Shown one piece after another: positions 47,464-57,402 of a DNA stretch of 64,000 bases. The stretch covers positions 441,926-505,925 of the forward strand of contig LT598463.1 of assembly GCA_900074745.1 (NCBI GenBank), in the 5' to 3' direction. The position numbers and the translations under genes are program-made. Numbering within the stretch: the stretch's first letter is position 1; each line of letters begins with the position of its first letter. The notes below the pieces were generated by a model that did not search any database, was not told the DNA's origin, and saw only the letters and a list, made by a program, of their open reading frames with translations. The stretch comes from Lachancea mirantina (lineage: Eukaryota > Ascomycota > Saccharomycetes > Saccharomycetales > Saccharomycetaceae).

Positions 47464-48438
47464 ATGGTGAAGAAGAAGCAAAACCCGCTCAAAATCGACT
47501 TCGAGAAATGTGTTATAGAAGATAAACTTCTGCAGATAAGGAAAGAAACTGATTCGACAGAGCCATATTTGGTTAAAGTTTGGGCCATTGAGATAAATGC
47601 TCGAAGTAGCAAAGCCCTGATAGAATTCTTACGGGACGATGTTCAAGAGAAGGATCCGGTATCATTTCTGCATCTCAAAAGAATTAAGAAAAGTCATAGA
47701 TCGGGTTATTTAACCGTTCTTGTATGTTCTTTCGAACTTATTAATGAAGAAGTCGATTTCGATGAGCTCATGGCGAATGTCAAATTCGATTACTTAAAGC
47801 TTGATGAGCCCATTTGGGTACCAATTCAGGGACCAGGTACTAAGAAGCTTTTTATGGAATGGTCAGCGAAATATTGGCCTCTCATATGGAGAGGAAACCC
47901 GAATGATCAAGAGCTTAATAGTTACACTTTCGATATGGACAAGATAAAAAGCGTCTTACAGAACATCACCGAAAAATCACGAAGCCTTGCTGCAAACAAC
48001 CACTCTAAAATACCTGTCGTGAGTGCATTTGTGAATCCCGTAGATGGGGAAGAAATTTACATGAGTGATGGAAGAGAAGATGGTTCGGAGCTAAGTCATA
48101 GTTGCATGAGAGCAATCAGACAAGTAGCTGAACAAGAACAAGAAAGAAGAGAAAATGCTCTAAAGACCTCCGGAGAAACCGAAACCTACCTCTGTCTAAA
48201 CTTTGATGTCTATACGACTCACGAGCCATGTTCAATGTGTGCCATGGCACTCATTCACTCCCGCATCAAAAGATGTATCTTCATCGAATCCATGGGAAAA
48301 AGCGGATCTCTGCGGCCAGATAGCGGCGATGGATATTGCATACACGATAACCGTCGGCTGAATTCAAAATACGAGGTTTTCCAGTGGATTGGAGATGAGT
48401 TTGAATTACCTGAAATCGAACCTCGTGTATGTTGCTAA
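47464..48438 (+). CDS. TAD3: Tad3, non-catalytic subunit of tRNA adenosine deaminase
   Basis: The 324-residue protein is Tad3, partner of Tad2 in making inosine at position 34 of tRNAs. It starts MVKKKQNPLKIDFEKC like the yeast protein and ends GDEFELPEIEPRVCC. The deaminase zinc ligands are His212 (LSHSCMRAI) and Cys256/Cys259 (THEPCSMCAM). The catalytic Glu of active deaminases, expected two residues after the His, is Cys here, as expected for the structural Tad3 subunit (Val in S. cerevisiae). The frame is continuous and needs no intron. The TAA stop overlaps the NKP2 stop by four bases. Confidence 0.95.
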   Translation: MVKKKQNPLKIDFEKCVIEDKLLQIRKETDSTEPYLVKVWAIEINARSSKALIEFLRDDVQEKDPVSFLHLKRIKKSHRSGYLTVLVCSFELINEEVDFDELMANVKFDYLKLDEPIWVPIQGPGTKKLFMEWSAKYWPLIWRGNPNDQELNSYTFDMDKIKSVLQNITEKSRSLAANNHSKIPVVSAFVNPVDGEEIYMSDGREDGSELSHSCMRAIRQVAEQEQERRENALKTSGETETYLCLNFDVYTTHEPCSMCAMALIHSRIKRCIFIESMGKSGSLRPDSGDGYCIHDNRRLNSKYEVFQWIGDEFELPEIEPRVCC

Positions 48439-48920
48439 AAGCCTTTTTCAGCCTCAGTAATTAGTGATTTCAGTGTCGCCGCTATGACCTCGACGTCGTC
48501 AGTGCGCTGACCATAATGAAATCGAGTAATCTCAGTCAATTCTTCAATTTGTTGGACACTTTTCTCGGCTGCCAAATTTATGTCAGAAAGTTTATGGGAA
48601 ATGAGGTTATTCGCTGTTTGCAGCGCGGAAATCAATTCTTCCATAGAGATGGAGTCACTCAGCTGTATGATCTCGAAGTTTTCTCGAGATTTATCTGCCA
48701 CATCACGAACGAAACGACATACCCTGGAATCGATCTCAAGTCGCGTAGATTCATCTCTGACCCGCACAGCATTATATAGAGCTTCAACGTCTTTTTTCAA
48801 GCCGTCATTGTTTTCGGCATCTGGTGCGGTGATCTCCATTAGCCCGTCGGGACGCAATGCGTAGGTCAAAAGACCTTGAGAGAGAAACTCCTCAATGAGA
48901 TTCTCTATTTCATCAGTCAT
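48435..48920 (-). CDS. NKP2: Nkp2 kinetochore protein
   Basis: The 161-residue protein is assigned to Nkp2, a non-essential subunit of the Ctf19/COMA-associated inner kinetochore complex that works as a dimer with Nkp1. It is mostly helical with coiled-coil potential (ISMEELISALQTANNLISHK, SVQQIEELTEITRFHYG). Assignment relies on position next to TAD3 and on length (yeast about 153). ATG 48920 (MTDEIENLIEEFL) was chosen; six more upstream codons are open only from a TTG. Confidence 0.82.
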   Translation of the reverse strand: MTDEIENLIEEFLSQGLLTYALRPDGLMEITAPDAENNDGLKKDVEALYNAVRVRDESTRLEIDSRVCRFVRDVADKSRENFEIIQLSDSISMEELISALQTANNLISHKLSDINLAAEKSVQQIEELTEITRFHYGQRTDDVEVIAATLKSLITEAEKGF

Positions 48921-49025
48921 CTGCTTCTGCTGACCCAAAACGATTGTTGTTTACATTAAAATTGTTCGTCAAAAGATATACAGTCCTTGCGGAGAAGTCA
49001 GCCGACAGACTAGCCGTCATCTATA

Positions 49026-50108
49026 TTACATACGCAGAGTGGTTTCTAAATCATCACCTCTTCTCTTCCCGCGCCTTCTACTGACCCTATCTTCTACTTT
49101 TGCACTTTCTCTCTTTAGTCTTCTCATATTCCTTTCCTTTTCAATTTCACGTTTTTCGATCTCCCATTGGGACAAGACCTCGACTTTCGGACACCATTCA
49201 GCTCCCAGAGCTTCAACGTCCAACCGAATACCGGAAAGGTAGCCAAAGGCTGCCCCATTCGGCACCTGGTCAGGACTTATATGACCCTCAAGCCAATCCT
49301 TTTTTATGCGTAAAATAGTCTCATGAAGGGCGTGAGATATAGCAGGCGCAAACTCCCTTGTTAGCCCAAGGTCCTGTACCACAATGCAGGCAAATTGCTC
49401 AGGTGTGAAAGATGTGTCGCTCATGTCCCATTCAAAATTATCTTCGTATAGTTTAGAATCAAGATTACATGTGAGGTTCACAACAACATGTAGATCGGGC
49501 ATAACCATGGAAGCCAATGTCGAGTATTCCTGTAATTGTTCTTTAATCGCGGAGACAATCTGACTATGAATAACTGAGGTTACTGGGAAATCGAGGTCTT
49601 GGCAGTAAATGGTCGCGAACTGTTCGGGACTCAGATAATGGTCATTTAGATTCCACGTGAAAAAATCGATGATCTTGTGGCCGCTGTGTTCCACGTTTAG
49701 CCGTATGGGTATCATCACCGGGGTCGAGTCACTGGCAAGTTGTTTTTTAAATTCGATCTTGTAAGGCGTTGCAATTTTACCCTGTAGAAACGTTTCTCTT
49801 ATGCGAGGGTACTTCAGAATGTTTGTCGTGTCATCTTGACCGTCTAAATCCGGTAGAGCATCTCGATTGGCAATTTCTTCCGGGGTGGGACCCGGTTTGC
49901 CTCCTTCTTCGTCGTTTTCACCGTTTTCTTTGCCCGCATCTTCTGCAAACTCTTCTAAAAGGTCAGTTTCAAACTCGGCATAATTGATGACTTTGGCTCT
50001 CTTGTGTCCACGAGTCGGCTGGGCAGTGATGAAAAAAGTAATGTCTTCATCCCGCACTCTGTTGTAGAAGTTTGTCAGGAATGCCTGAGGCAAGAGGGAC
50101 TGGCTCAT
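49026..50108 (-). CDS. SFH1: Sfh1, RSC chromatin-remodeling subunit (SNF5 family)
   Basis: The 360-residue protein is Sfh1, the Snf5-like core subunit of the RSC remodeler. It opens [18 protein letters not shown] and carries [16 protein letters not shown], both as in yeast. The two SNF5 repeats are [20 protein letters not shown] and [20 protein letters not shown]. Conserved [16 protein letters not shown] and [17 protein letters not shown] follow, then a basic tail DDLETTLRM. It is shorter than the yeast protein (426) because the linker before the SNF5 domain is shorter. In S. cerevisiae SFH1 lies between MMS22 and CWC24; here it lies beyond NKP2 and in the other orientation. Confidence 0.96.
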   Translation of the reverse strand: MSQSLLPQAFLTNFYNRVRDEDITFFITAQPTRGHKRAKVINYAEFETDLLEEFAEDAGKENGENDEEGGKPGPTPEEIANRDALPDLDGQDDTTNILKYPRIRETFLQGKIATPYKIEFKKQLASDSTPVMIPIRLNVEHSGHKIIDFFTWNLNDHYLSPEQFATIYCQDLDFPVTSVIHSQIVSAIKEQLQEYSTLASMVMPDLHVVVNLTCNLDSKLYEDNFEWDMSDTSFTPEQFACIVVQDLGLTREFAPAISHALHETILRIKKDWLEGHISPDQVPNGAAFGYLSGIRLDVEALGAEWCPKVEVLSQWEIEKREIEKERNMRRLKRESAKVEDRVSRRRGKRRGDDLETTLRM

Positions 50109-50852
50109 GCGTGGCTTGAATTGTTATTCTGTCAAAGTACAATCAACCTCATATGCTTAAACCGCGACGATGAAATCTTGATTATACGCCTATTACGTTC
50201 AAAGTGATTTTTGAAGTTTTCAACGGTAAACCACTCTCTTTAGTTCTCTCATTGTATCCATTCACCATTCTTCACACTCCTGTCATCGTATTTCATGAAT
50301 ACTTTTCCATTCTGCATCTTGTGAGTGTCTCCTGGCTCTTTTTGGTTATATACCTTTACCACTGTAAGAGAAACTAGTACGATTTCGAGAAATTACCACC
50401 ACAGGAATAGAAGAGGCCCCAGTTAAAGCAACTGAAAAATACATGCCATTTTTAATTTATCAAGTGATGTGCTTGAGTATATTAATTTCAAGCCTTCGGC
50501 GAAAATATTCACACCCTAATACTCACCAAACGATAATTAAACTCCGAAATTAGAGCCTGAAATTAGTACTTGAACTTAGTACGCCGTCTGTTAGAGCCAC
50601 ATCCAGTTCCGATTGGTATAGCTGCTCTTTCAGGCCTGTAGATGTGTCGTGGTCCAATTTCTGACATTATCGTGGCACGTAGAAGCCCTAACATCAGAGA
50701 AAGCCCTCCCGTCTCAAGCGACAATATATTCGTTCACATGTATTTCTATCGAATTTTTTTCACCGACAGATGATATATTTCCAATTAAAAATTTTCATTA
50801 CTGGCTTCTACACATTAGAATGTAAGAAATAATCGATCTTCAAACAGCACAA
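50109..50852. promoter_or_regulatory. divergent SFH1/EFB1 promoter region
   Basis: This 744-base gap holds no recognisable gene. It must contain the promoters of SFH1 (minus) and EFB1 (plus). A CACACCCTAATAC near 50511 resembles a degenerate Rap1 site, which would fit EFB1, a translation factor gene, but the match is weak. Confidence 0.35.
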
Positions 50853-51740
50853 ATGTCTTTTACTGACTTCTCCAAGATTGACACCTTGAAGGAATTGAAC
50901 ACCTTCTTGGCTGACAAGTCCTACATTGAAGGGTATGTGAAAAAAATAGGCCGCTGAATGATAATTTTGCTACTCCATCGTCGAGACATCTCTGAATGAT
51001 GATCATAATCTTTGGTCCGTGTTTATGACGGGATTAAGACCCCCGGTATGAGTGACAAAGAAGACGTATTTTTAATACATGGCTGACGAAGAGGATTTTT
51101 TGGACGACGCGGTAGCAGATGAAGTCTAATTCTGCGCTTAGAGGGGTTCGAGGGGACCCACGTGAATTTTTGACCACGTGACTAACTTTATTGATTTAGT
51201 ACATCTGCCTCTCAAGCAGACGTCACCACCTACAAGGCTTTCCAAAAGGCTTTCCCTGACTTCAGCAGATGGTTCAACCACATTGGTGGCAAGACGGCTG
51301 AATTCGAGTCTTTGCCAGCTGCTACTGGCTCTTCCGCCGCTGCTGAAGAGGACGACGACGACGAGGTCGACCTATTTGGCTCTGACGACGAAGTCGACAA
51401 AGAGGCTGAGAAGTTGAAGGCCGAGAGAATCGCTGCCTACAACGCTAAGAAGGCCGCTAAGCCAAAACCAGCTGCTAAGTCCATTGTCACCTTGGACGTC
51501 AAGCCATGGGATGACGAAACTGACTTGGAAGAGCTGGTCGCGAACGTCAAGGCTGTCGAAATGGACGGTTTGACCTGGGGTGCCCACCAATGGATTCCAA
51601 TTGGTTTTGGGATTAAGAAGCTACAAATCAACCTTGTTGTTGAGGATGCCAAGGTGTCTCTAGACGACTTGCAACAAGCCATCGAGGAGGACGAGGACCA
51701 CGTCCAGTCCACTGACGTTGCTGCTATGCAAAAGTTGTAG
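50853..51740 (+). CDS. EFB1: translation elongation factor 1B alpha (eEF1B), one intron
   Basis: The gene has two exons: 50853-50932 (26 codons plus GG, MSFTDFSKIDTLKELNTFLA onward) and 51200-51740. The intron (50933-51199, 267 bases) begins GTATGT, has a GACTAAC branch site at 51180-51186 and ends TTTAG. The 206-residue product equals the yeast length. An N-terminal GST-like contact region is followed by an acidic hinge (EEDDDDEVDLFGSDDE) and the C-terminal nucleotide-exchange domain (KSIVTLDVKPWDDETDLEEL, WGAHQWIPIGFGIKKLQI, ending AAMQKL), which recharges eEF1A with GTP. Codon bias is strong. The intron hosts a U18-type snoRNA, as in S. cerevisiae. VPS8 follows 103 bases after the stop. 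Confidence 0.98.
50990..51093 (+). ncRNA. snR18: U18-type box C/D snoRNA within the EFB1 intron
   Basis: Inside the EFB1 intron lie a C box ATGATGA (50996-51002) and a D box CTGA (51083-51086), flanked by CTCT (50990-50993) and AGAG (51090-51093), which can form the terminal stem. The guide TTGGTCCGTGTTT at 51012-51024 is complementary to the conserved AAACACGGACCAA of the large-subunit rRNA and is followed by a degenerate D' box (ATGA). This is the signature of U18/snR18, which directs 2'-O-methylation there. The length of about 104 nt and the host intron match S. cerevisiae snR18. Exact ends are estimated from the stem. Confidence 0.9.
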
Positions 51741-51843
51741 AGCCCAAAGCTAGCTATCTGGGTATAATTATCTATGTACTTTTGATTAATTTTCACATTT
51801 GATGGTAAAGATTTCAAAGCTTTCATCTGTTCGCAATAATTAG

Positions 51844-54800
51844 ATGGGAGACGCAAAGATTAAAAGGTATATGGATATAGGCGACCAACGCACGCCGATA
51901 TATGGTTGGTTGGAGTCCTTAGGCCTTTCAAGCAATGACCATGATACAAGGCCTGAGGATTTGAGCGACGAATTCGCTAATTTCAACCCCTTTGAAGAAC
52001 TTCGTAAGACGGGGAATGAACCCATCAAATGGTCTGATCTAACACGAATATACCAATCTGCAGCTTTATACGGCCGTCCCAAGTGTGTGTATCCCGCGCG
52101 AGCCTATTTTACTATTGGAACCTCGAGAGGATCGGTTCTTATCTTCGACTATAAACAGATCTTAAAATGCACACTTTTAGTGAGTGAGGAGCAAGCGATT
52201 TCTGGAATTGCCAAGATTTCAATCTCTCTCGATGGGACGCATGTTAGTGCCGCTCTGGATTCGGGTGACATTTTCATTTGGAATTTGACAACCCCTGTTG
52301 AGAAAGACGGTAGAAACAAAGGCGAGCCTACACCAATTCAACCCCTTTTGCATATCAAAGAGCATTGCTATACGAAAGTACTCTCGCTGCAATTTTATGG
52401 TGCCCGACATACCGCGCTTCTTGTAAGCGATGATTCTGGGAAGATCTGGATTCATAGCGGATCGCGAAATCGTCTTTGGCAGTTAACTTATTCCTCGAGA
52501 TTGCTTAAACAAATATTCAATGGTCCAGAGAAAAGATTATTGGCTTGCGCTGGCCGCATCAAAGCTGAGAAAGGGTTTCGTTCGGATAAGAATCTCGTAG
52601 CGATAGTGACGAGTCAAGATTTTGTGATATATTACCAAGAAGAGACTATATTGCAGCTTGAGCATGGAAACGACAATTTCGGCCTGCCCATTACCATGGC
52701 GCGGATATCTTGGGTTTTTCATGATTTGCTGGCATTTTCTGTTGATGACCGCTTAACCGTTTTGCGCCTTTCCTGGAACTCTGATCGGAGTCATGCTGCG
52801 ATTAAAGAAAAGTTGCTCTGGAGTTGTGATGAATCCCTAACGGAAATTAATTGGCTTTCATCGCAGGCTCTAATCGTAATGACTGCATCTTCACGGGTAG
52901 TGGTGCTAAAGGGCGCAACTGAACTGAGCACCTCACTGACTTTGGATCTTTTAGCAATTAACCTCCTTGCTTCAAACGAGAAAACGTGTACGTTTCTGAA
53001 CAGACAGTTGATCGCATTGACAACATCCTGTGCGAAAATTGGTAGCTTTTTGTCCTGGTCTGAGATACTTTTAGTCTTTGTTCAAAGAGCCCTATACATT
53101 TCCGCTCTGAAGTGCATAGCATCGTTTTTGACCAACGAACGATTACCCTTTTATTTGCTGAGACTTGATTCTCATTTACCTAAACGTGTAGAGCAGCTGG
53201 AATCTCCCTATAGGAATTTGGCGATTGCGAGTTTGAGATATGTGCTTAAGAGTTCTGCGAATGACGATCCTGAAATACAGCTAGCGAAGATGAAAGAGCT
53301 TTTTCACGTTGTGGTTTCGCTCGATAGGCTTTTCGTCAAGGAAGGGGAACAGCTTGTCTTCATCGAGGGAATTTTGGAAGCTTCTGCTCCTGAACAAGGC
53401 GATACTTTAGCACAGTGCCTTATTGAAGAGATTTCGAATGGCGCTGTTTCGATACTGAGCCCTACTGTGCTTTCTCGGCTGTTCACATTTTGCGAGAGCC
53501 ATCAAGACAGGCAAATGGTTCGAACATTAATTTTGTCGCTCAAATGGCAGCAACTTAGTATTGATCTGGCTATACGCTCATGTCAGCAATATAAAATTTA
53601 CGACGGTTTATTATATTTATGGAACGTGGCATTTACCGATTACTTGAGTCCCTTAGCTGACTTTGTTTACCTCTACTCAGGCAACAATGAGCGTTGCCAA
53701 ATTTTTTCTCAGGATTCTAACATCAACGACATCCCTATTTTCGAATATCTTGCCTTCCTGCTGCGCGGCTGGCAATTTCCTAAATGCAGACAAATACCCA
53801 ACGATCTATCTTTGAAAATCAAGAAAGATCTTTATAATGTGATCTTCAGCGGAGCTCTCGTTGAGTGGCCTAAAGGGAGCGGAAAAAGACTTGAGACATG
53901 CGGGAGTAAACAAAATGAGCCAGTGTATCCTTATTTGGATATGCTCCTTGTTTTAGATCCTGCAAAAGCATTGACGATTGTCCATGATAGTCTAGAGGAT
54001 TCGTTACTGGATGAGGATCGATCAGAGTCTGAACAAGCTGGCGGTTCCGTGACTCAGTCTGACGTTACAAGGCAGTTTATCATCGAGGCCTTACTTGATA
54101 TCTTTCAACTCACTACTAAGATGAATTTGAAACTCCTGCTGGCAAATTTTATTGCCAAAAATGTTGTTAAATATCCGCAATTCGTTGTATTATCTACAGA
54201 TACGATTGACCGGCTTTTGCTCACGATAAGTTCTTCGGACTGTGGGCCAAGAAAGGAGGAAAGTGAAGAAAGCTTGCAAGCATTGCTCTCACTTCATATT
54301 CCTGGTGATTCAAAACACCTCGTCACAGCTCTGCGAGAAAAGCAATTTTATTTCGCACTCATGACTTTTTACAGTAGATCACAGCAATACTCCCATTTTT
54401 TGGATCTCGCTTTGGAACTTCAGCGCTCTAACTTTGGAAACTATGATATTTTGGAGATTGTCAAGAGATCCTTAAAAAATACAAGTCATGCCCCCATTGA
54501 GAGAACTCTGGTCAAATCTGTCGTTGACAGAAACTTTTGCCAAATTATCAAGTGCCAGCCGACGCTGGCTGTCCAGTATTTTCAGGACTTTGATCCTAAC
54601 ATACATTATAACGCCTTGAGCGTCAGCGACAAAGCGCTCAAGTTCCAATATCTGTCCGAATTATTCAGGTTAGTCTTCGAAGATTATGTCAAGAATTCAG
54701 CGTTTTCTACAACCTTCGTCGAGCTTCTTTGTCAAGAAGCCCCTGAGGAGGAGCTCATCAACTTCCTGAAATCGGTCAACCCCAGGCATTTGGATAAGGA

Positions 54801-55602
54801 ACCCGTCTTGTCCATCTTGGAAAGATATGGAAAGCTGGAAAGTTTGGTAGTTTTTTTATGCGGCATGAAAGCCAATTTACAAGCAGTGACTCGAATCACG
54901 GACTACTTAACTGAAGCTGCCACGGCGGGAACGTGGAATTGTCAAACATCGAAGCATCTTGTTTTTCTAGCAACGCACATTATTAGGGGTTTAGAGGAGG
55001 AGCATATCGCTGGTTGGGCCAAACTTTTAACTTGCTTGATGGTCATTTATGGAATCTTAGGCGAGTCCGAAAAACACAAATTTCAAGAAGCGGTCAGATT
55101 TGCTTTGTTTGACTTCACGACAACATCACGAATTCGTTGCAATGGTGCCCATCAGAGCTTTTGCATGCCCTTGACACAGGTTTTTGAAAGCAAGGAAGTC
55201 ATGTTTTTGAAGCTCGCTAACATGCAGCCTCTCTTAACAGAAGTTCTGTCCGACTTATCGGTGGCACAGCAGCAGCAAAGCTTTAGCTTCAAGATCATTG
55301 ACAATGCTAGTTTTCAGGCAGTGAGGGATTATGAAAGCCTAGTACAAAAAGGATGGTTGATAAAAAACGCTGAATGCGAGGTGTGTGGCAACAAGCTCTG
55401 GGGCATTGGTTTGGATTCTGACGTTTTTATAAAATGGAAGGAAGCCAGAGGTAGTGGTTCCTCCAACGGAAAAGATTCGTTATTAGAGGATCCCAAAATT
55501 TTAATAGTTTTTCGTTGTGGTCATGGCTTTCACTTGAACTGCCTTATAAGATTGGGTCAAACAAAACTCGATTATTTTTGTCTTCTGTGTAAAAGTGCAT
55601 AA
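51844..55602 (+). CDS. VPS8: Vps8, CORVET tethering complex subunit
   Basis: The 1252-residue protein is Vps8, the Vps21/Rab5-binding subunit of the endosomal CORVET tether. The N-terminal 400 residues form a beta-propeller (ARAYFTIGTSRGSVLIFDYK, LSLDGTHVSAALDSGDIFIW-type repeats). A long alpha-solenoid fills the middle, and the C-terminus has a RING-H2 finger (CEVCGNKLWG, FRCGHGFHLNCLIR, YFCLLC). Length is close to yeast (1274). The order EFB1-VPS8 on the same strand is that of S. cerevisiae chromosome I. Confidence 0.95.
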   Translation: MGDAKIKRYMDIGDQRTPIYGWLESLGLSSNDHDTRPEDLSDEFANFNPFEELRKTGNEPIKWSDLTRIYQSAALYGRPKCVYPARAYFTIGTSRGSVLIFDYKQILKCTLLVSEEQAISGIAKISISLDGTHVSAALDSGDIFIWNLTTPVEKDGRNKGEPTPIQPLLHIKEHCYTKVLSLQFYGARHTALLVSDDSGKIWIHSGSRNRLWQLTYSSRLLKQIFNGPEKRLLACAGRIKAEKGFRSDKNLVAIVTSQDFVIYYQEETILQLEHGNDNFGLPITMARISWVFHDLLAFSVDDRLTVLRLSWNSDRSHAAIKEKLLWSCDESLTEINWLSSQALIVMTASSRVVVLKGATELSTSLTLDLLAINLLASNEKTCTFLNRQLIALTTSCAKIGSFLSWSEILLVFVQRALYISALKCIASFLTNERLPFYLLRLDSHLPKRVEQLESPYRNLAIASLRYVLKSSANDDPEIQLAKMKELFHVVVSLDRLFVKEGEQLVFIEGILEASAPEQGDTLAQCLIEEISNGAVSILSPTVLSRLFTFCESHQDRQMVRTLILSLKWQQLSIDLAIRSCQQYKIYDGLLYLWNVAFTDYLSPLADFVYLYSGNNERCQIFSQDSNINDIPIFEYLAFLLRGWQFPKCRQIPNDLSLKIKKDLYNVIFSGALVEWPKGSGKRLETCGSKQNEPVYPYLDMLLVLDPAKALTIVHDSLEDSLLDEDRSESEQAGGSVTQSDVTRQFIIEALLDIFQLTTKMNLKLLLANFIAKNVVKYPQFVVLSTDTIDRLLLTISSSDCGPRKEESEESLQALLSLHIPGDSKHLVTALREKQFYFALMTFYSRSQQYSHFLDLALELQRSNFGNYDILEIVKRSLKNTSHAPIERTLVKSVVDRNFCQIIKCQPTLAVQYFQDFDPNIHYNALSVSDKALKFQYLSELFRLVFEDYVKNSAFSTTFVELLCQEAPEEELINFLKSVNPRHLDKEPVLSILERYGKLESLVVFLCGMKANLQAVTRITDYLTEAATAGTWNCQTSKHLVFLATHIIRGLEEEHIAGWAKLLTCLMVIYGILGESEKHKFQEAVRFALFDFTTTSRIRCNGAHQSFCMPLTQVFESKEVMFLKLANMQPLLTEVLSDLSVAQQQQSFSFKIIDNASFQAVRDYESLVQKGWLIKNAECEVCGNKLWGIGLDSDVFIKWKEARGSGSSNGKDSLLEDPKILIVFRCGHGFHLNCLIRLGQTKLDYFCLLCKSA

Positions 55603-55864
55603 TTGTTTGTAGCCTGCAAAGCATTCATCTACGAGTGAGATTATTCTCATTATTGTAGTAACACCTGACAAAAGTCTTAACTGCCAAGAAAAACATGTAA
55701 TCCGCGACTAGAATTTCGCAACGTAAGTAATAACATATAAGCACTTATATAGGATAATACAAGATTGCAATCAAAGTGCACAGATTTTCGTACTTCTAAA
55801 TCAAGGGACCAAAGGTTGATCAGATTGAGCAATCTTTTAAAGTAGGGCCTCAAAACTGTGAGTT

Positions 55865-56908
55865 TCATTCGTCCATCCATGCGAGCGTTTTTTGGATACC
55901 CTCCTCAATGCTGACTCGCGGCTTATAACCAAGAAGCCTTTTGGCCTTGTCGATGTTATGGTAACGGGACGCGCATACAATTTTGGCCCTAAATGGAGTA
56001 AGCCCAGGCTCTTTTCCCACAAGCTTAGAAAAAAACTCTGATAAATAACCAGCTGCGATAGCCACATTTCGGCTCAAAACAATATTGTACTTGTCAATGT
56101 GACCATCTGCTTTCCAGACTGTTCGAGCTAATGCCCAGAAGTACGTTGGAGAATCGTTTGTGATAAAAAAAGTTTCGCCGGCAACAGTCGACGCCGCTGA
56201 ACTATCGAGCAGTTTAAGCGCCCCAAGTACATGAGCATCTGCCACATTGCCTGCGTAAGTCCAGTCGAATAGGTTATTATTATCGCCTATTTGAAATTTC
56301 GATTGGCCTAACTTGGCGACGTTTCTCAATCCTGGGACTAGCTGTCTATCGCCTGGTCCAAAAATACCGGCCGGCCTCAAGGCAATTGTAAGGAAGTCCT
56401 CCTCAGGACTATTTGCGTTCAGCACCATTTCCTCAGCGATTGCCTTAGTCTCGTTATAACCATCCATTGGGATTTCTGGAATTGGCCATGTCTCATCAGC
56501 ATTGTGAAGGTCTTGGCCATTGAACGCTACTCCCGCTGAAGAAGTATATACAAATGCTTTCACACCGCAAGCGCGGGAAACTTGCAACAGATTCCGAGTC
56601 CCTTGAACATTAACCTTTTCGTATATCTCCTGAACGTTACCGTGCATAGGAGAAGCTGAGTGAACGACGATTTCAGCCCCACTTTCCTTAAGAGCTCTTT
56701 CGACGTCGGCGGGTTCAGTGAGATCTCCTTCAAAAAATACAACATTCGAGGGATCAAATGTGAACTGTTTGGATATCTTGTCAGGTAAGGGCCTCACATC
56801 GAAGACATTTATTTTGGGGCACGGCGATAGGGCTTGAAACCTCTCAATCAAATGAAGGCCCAGGAATCCAGAGCCCCCAACTAGCAGTACCGAGCTTATA
56901 GCTGACAT
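55865..56908 (-). CDS. ERG26: Erg26, sterol C-3 dehydrogenase/C-4 decarboxylase
   Basis: The 347-residue enzyme removes the C-4 carboxyl during ergosterol synthesis in the ER, working with Erg25, Erg27 and Erg28. It is a short-chain dehydrogenase of the 3-beta-HSD type: NAD-binding GGSGFLG at residues 11-17, catalytic Tyr151 and Lys155 in YNETK, and family blocks RPAGIFGPGDRQLVPGL and GETFFITNDSPTYFWALA. ATG 56908 (MSAISSVLLVGG) was used; a TTG two codons upstream was ignored. It is essential in yeast. Its 5' end faces the centromere: CDEI begins 93 bases upstream of the start codon. Confidence 0.97.
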   Translation of the reverse strand: MSAISSVLLVGGSGFLGLHLIERFQALSPCPKINVFDVRPLPDKISKQFTFDPSNVVFFEGDLTEPADVERALKESGAEIVVHSASPMHGNVQEIYEKVNVQGTRNLLQVSRACGVKAFVYTSSAGVAFNGQDLHNADETWPIPEIPMDGYNETKAIAEEMVLNANSPEEDFLTIALRPAGIFGPGDRQLVPGLRNVAKLGQSKFQIGDNNNLFDWTYAGNVADAHVLGALKLLDSSAASTVAGETFFITNDSPTYFWALARTVWKADGHIDKYNIVLSRNVAIAAGYLSEFFSKLVGKEPGLTPFRAKIVCASRYHNIDKAKRLLGYKPRVSIEEGIQKTLAWMDE

Positions 56909-57000
56909 TGTCAATAAGGTGGAGACACATCTTGAGAGGCTAGAGTTGGACCACCGAGTTTATATGCTTCCTTCTAAATTCAAAAAATATTATACGAGTG

Positions 57001-57117
57001 ATCACGTTTTATATCAGAAGTTTTGTTTTTTAAAAAATATATTTAATTTTATTTAGTTTTTACATTTGCATAGTAAATATCAAATAAAATATGTTTGTGG
57101 TTTCCGAAAGATTTTTT
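57001..57117 (+). other. CEN: point centromere (CDEI, CDEII, CDEIII)
   Basis: Three elements lie in the correct order and spacing. CDEI is ATCACGTT at 57001-57008 (seven of eight positions of RTCACRTG, bound by Cbf1). CDEII is 57009-57091: 83 bases, about 88% A+T, with long A and T runs. CDEIII is 57092-57117, starting TGTTTGTGGTTTCCGAAAG, with the essential CCG at 57104-57106 bound by the CBF3 complex. The location between ERG26 and EFM5 is that of CEN7 in S. cerevisiae, and TFC3 and NUP60, which flank CEN1, are also adjacent. This is therefore the ancestor-type locus of CEN1/CEN7. Motif quality and position agree independently. Confidence 0.95.
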
Positions 57118-57402
57118 ACTTTTGATTAGAAGTATTTTTATGGGTGTATTAATTACTTTATATTTGTGTTTTTTTTGATTTTTTACTGGCGATTTGTGAT
57201 TTACTTACCCTCGTCGAGAAGTTTCCAAGAATAGGTTATAGTAACTTACCCTATATATTATAGCTTTCGTAATGAAAACCATAAAGTTGTGGAGAGGCAT
57301 CGGTAACACTGAATTTCCCTAGATCATTGTGCGCTTCAGAAATGCGGAGTACAGAATTGTCAGCCTGGAGTGACGCACGCGAGGCCAAGTTAATTGGATA
57401 GC

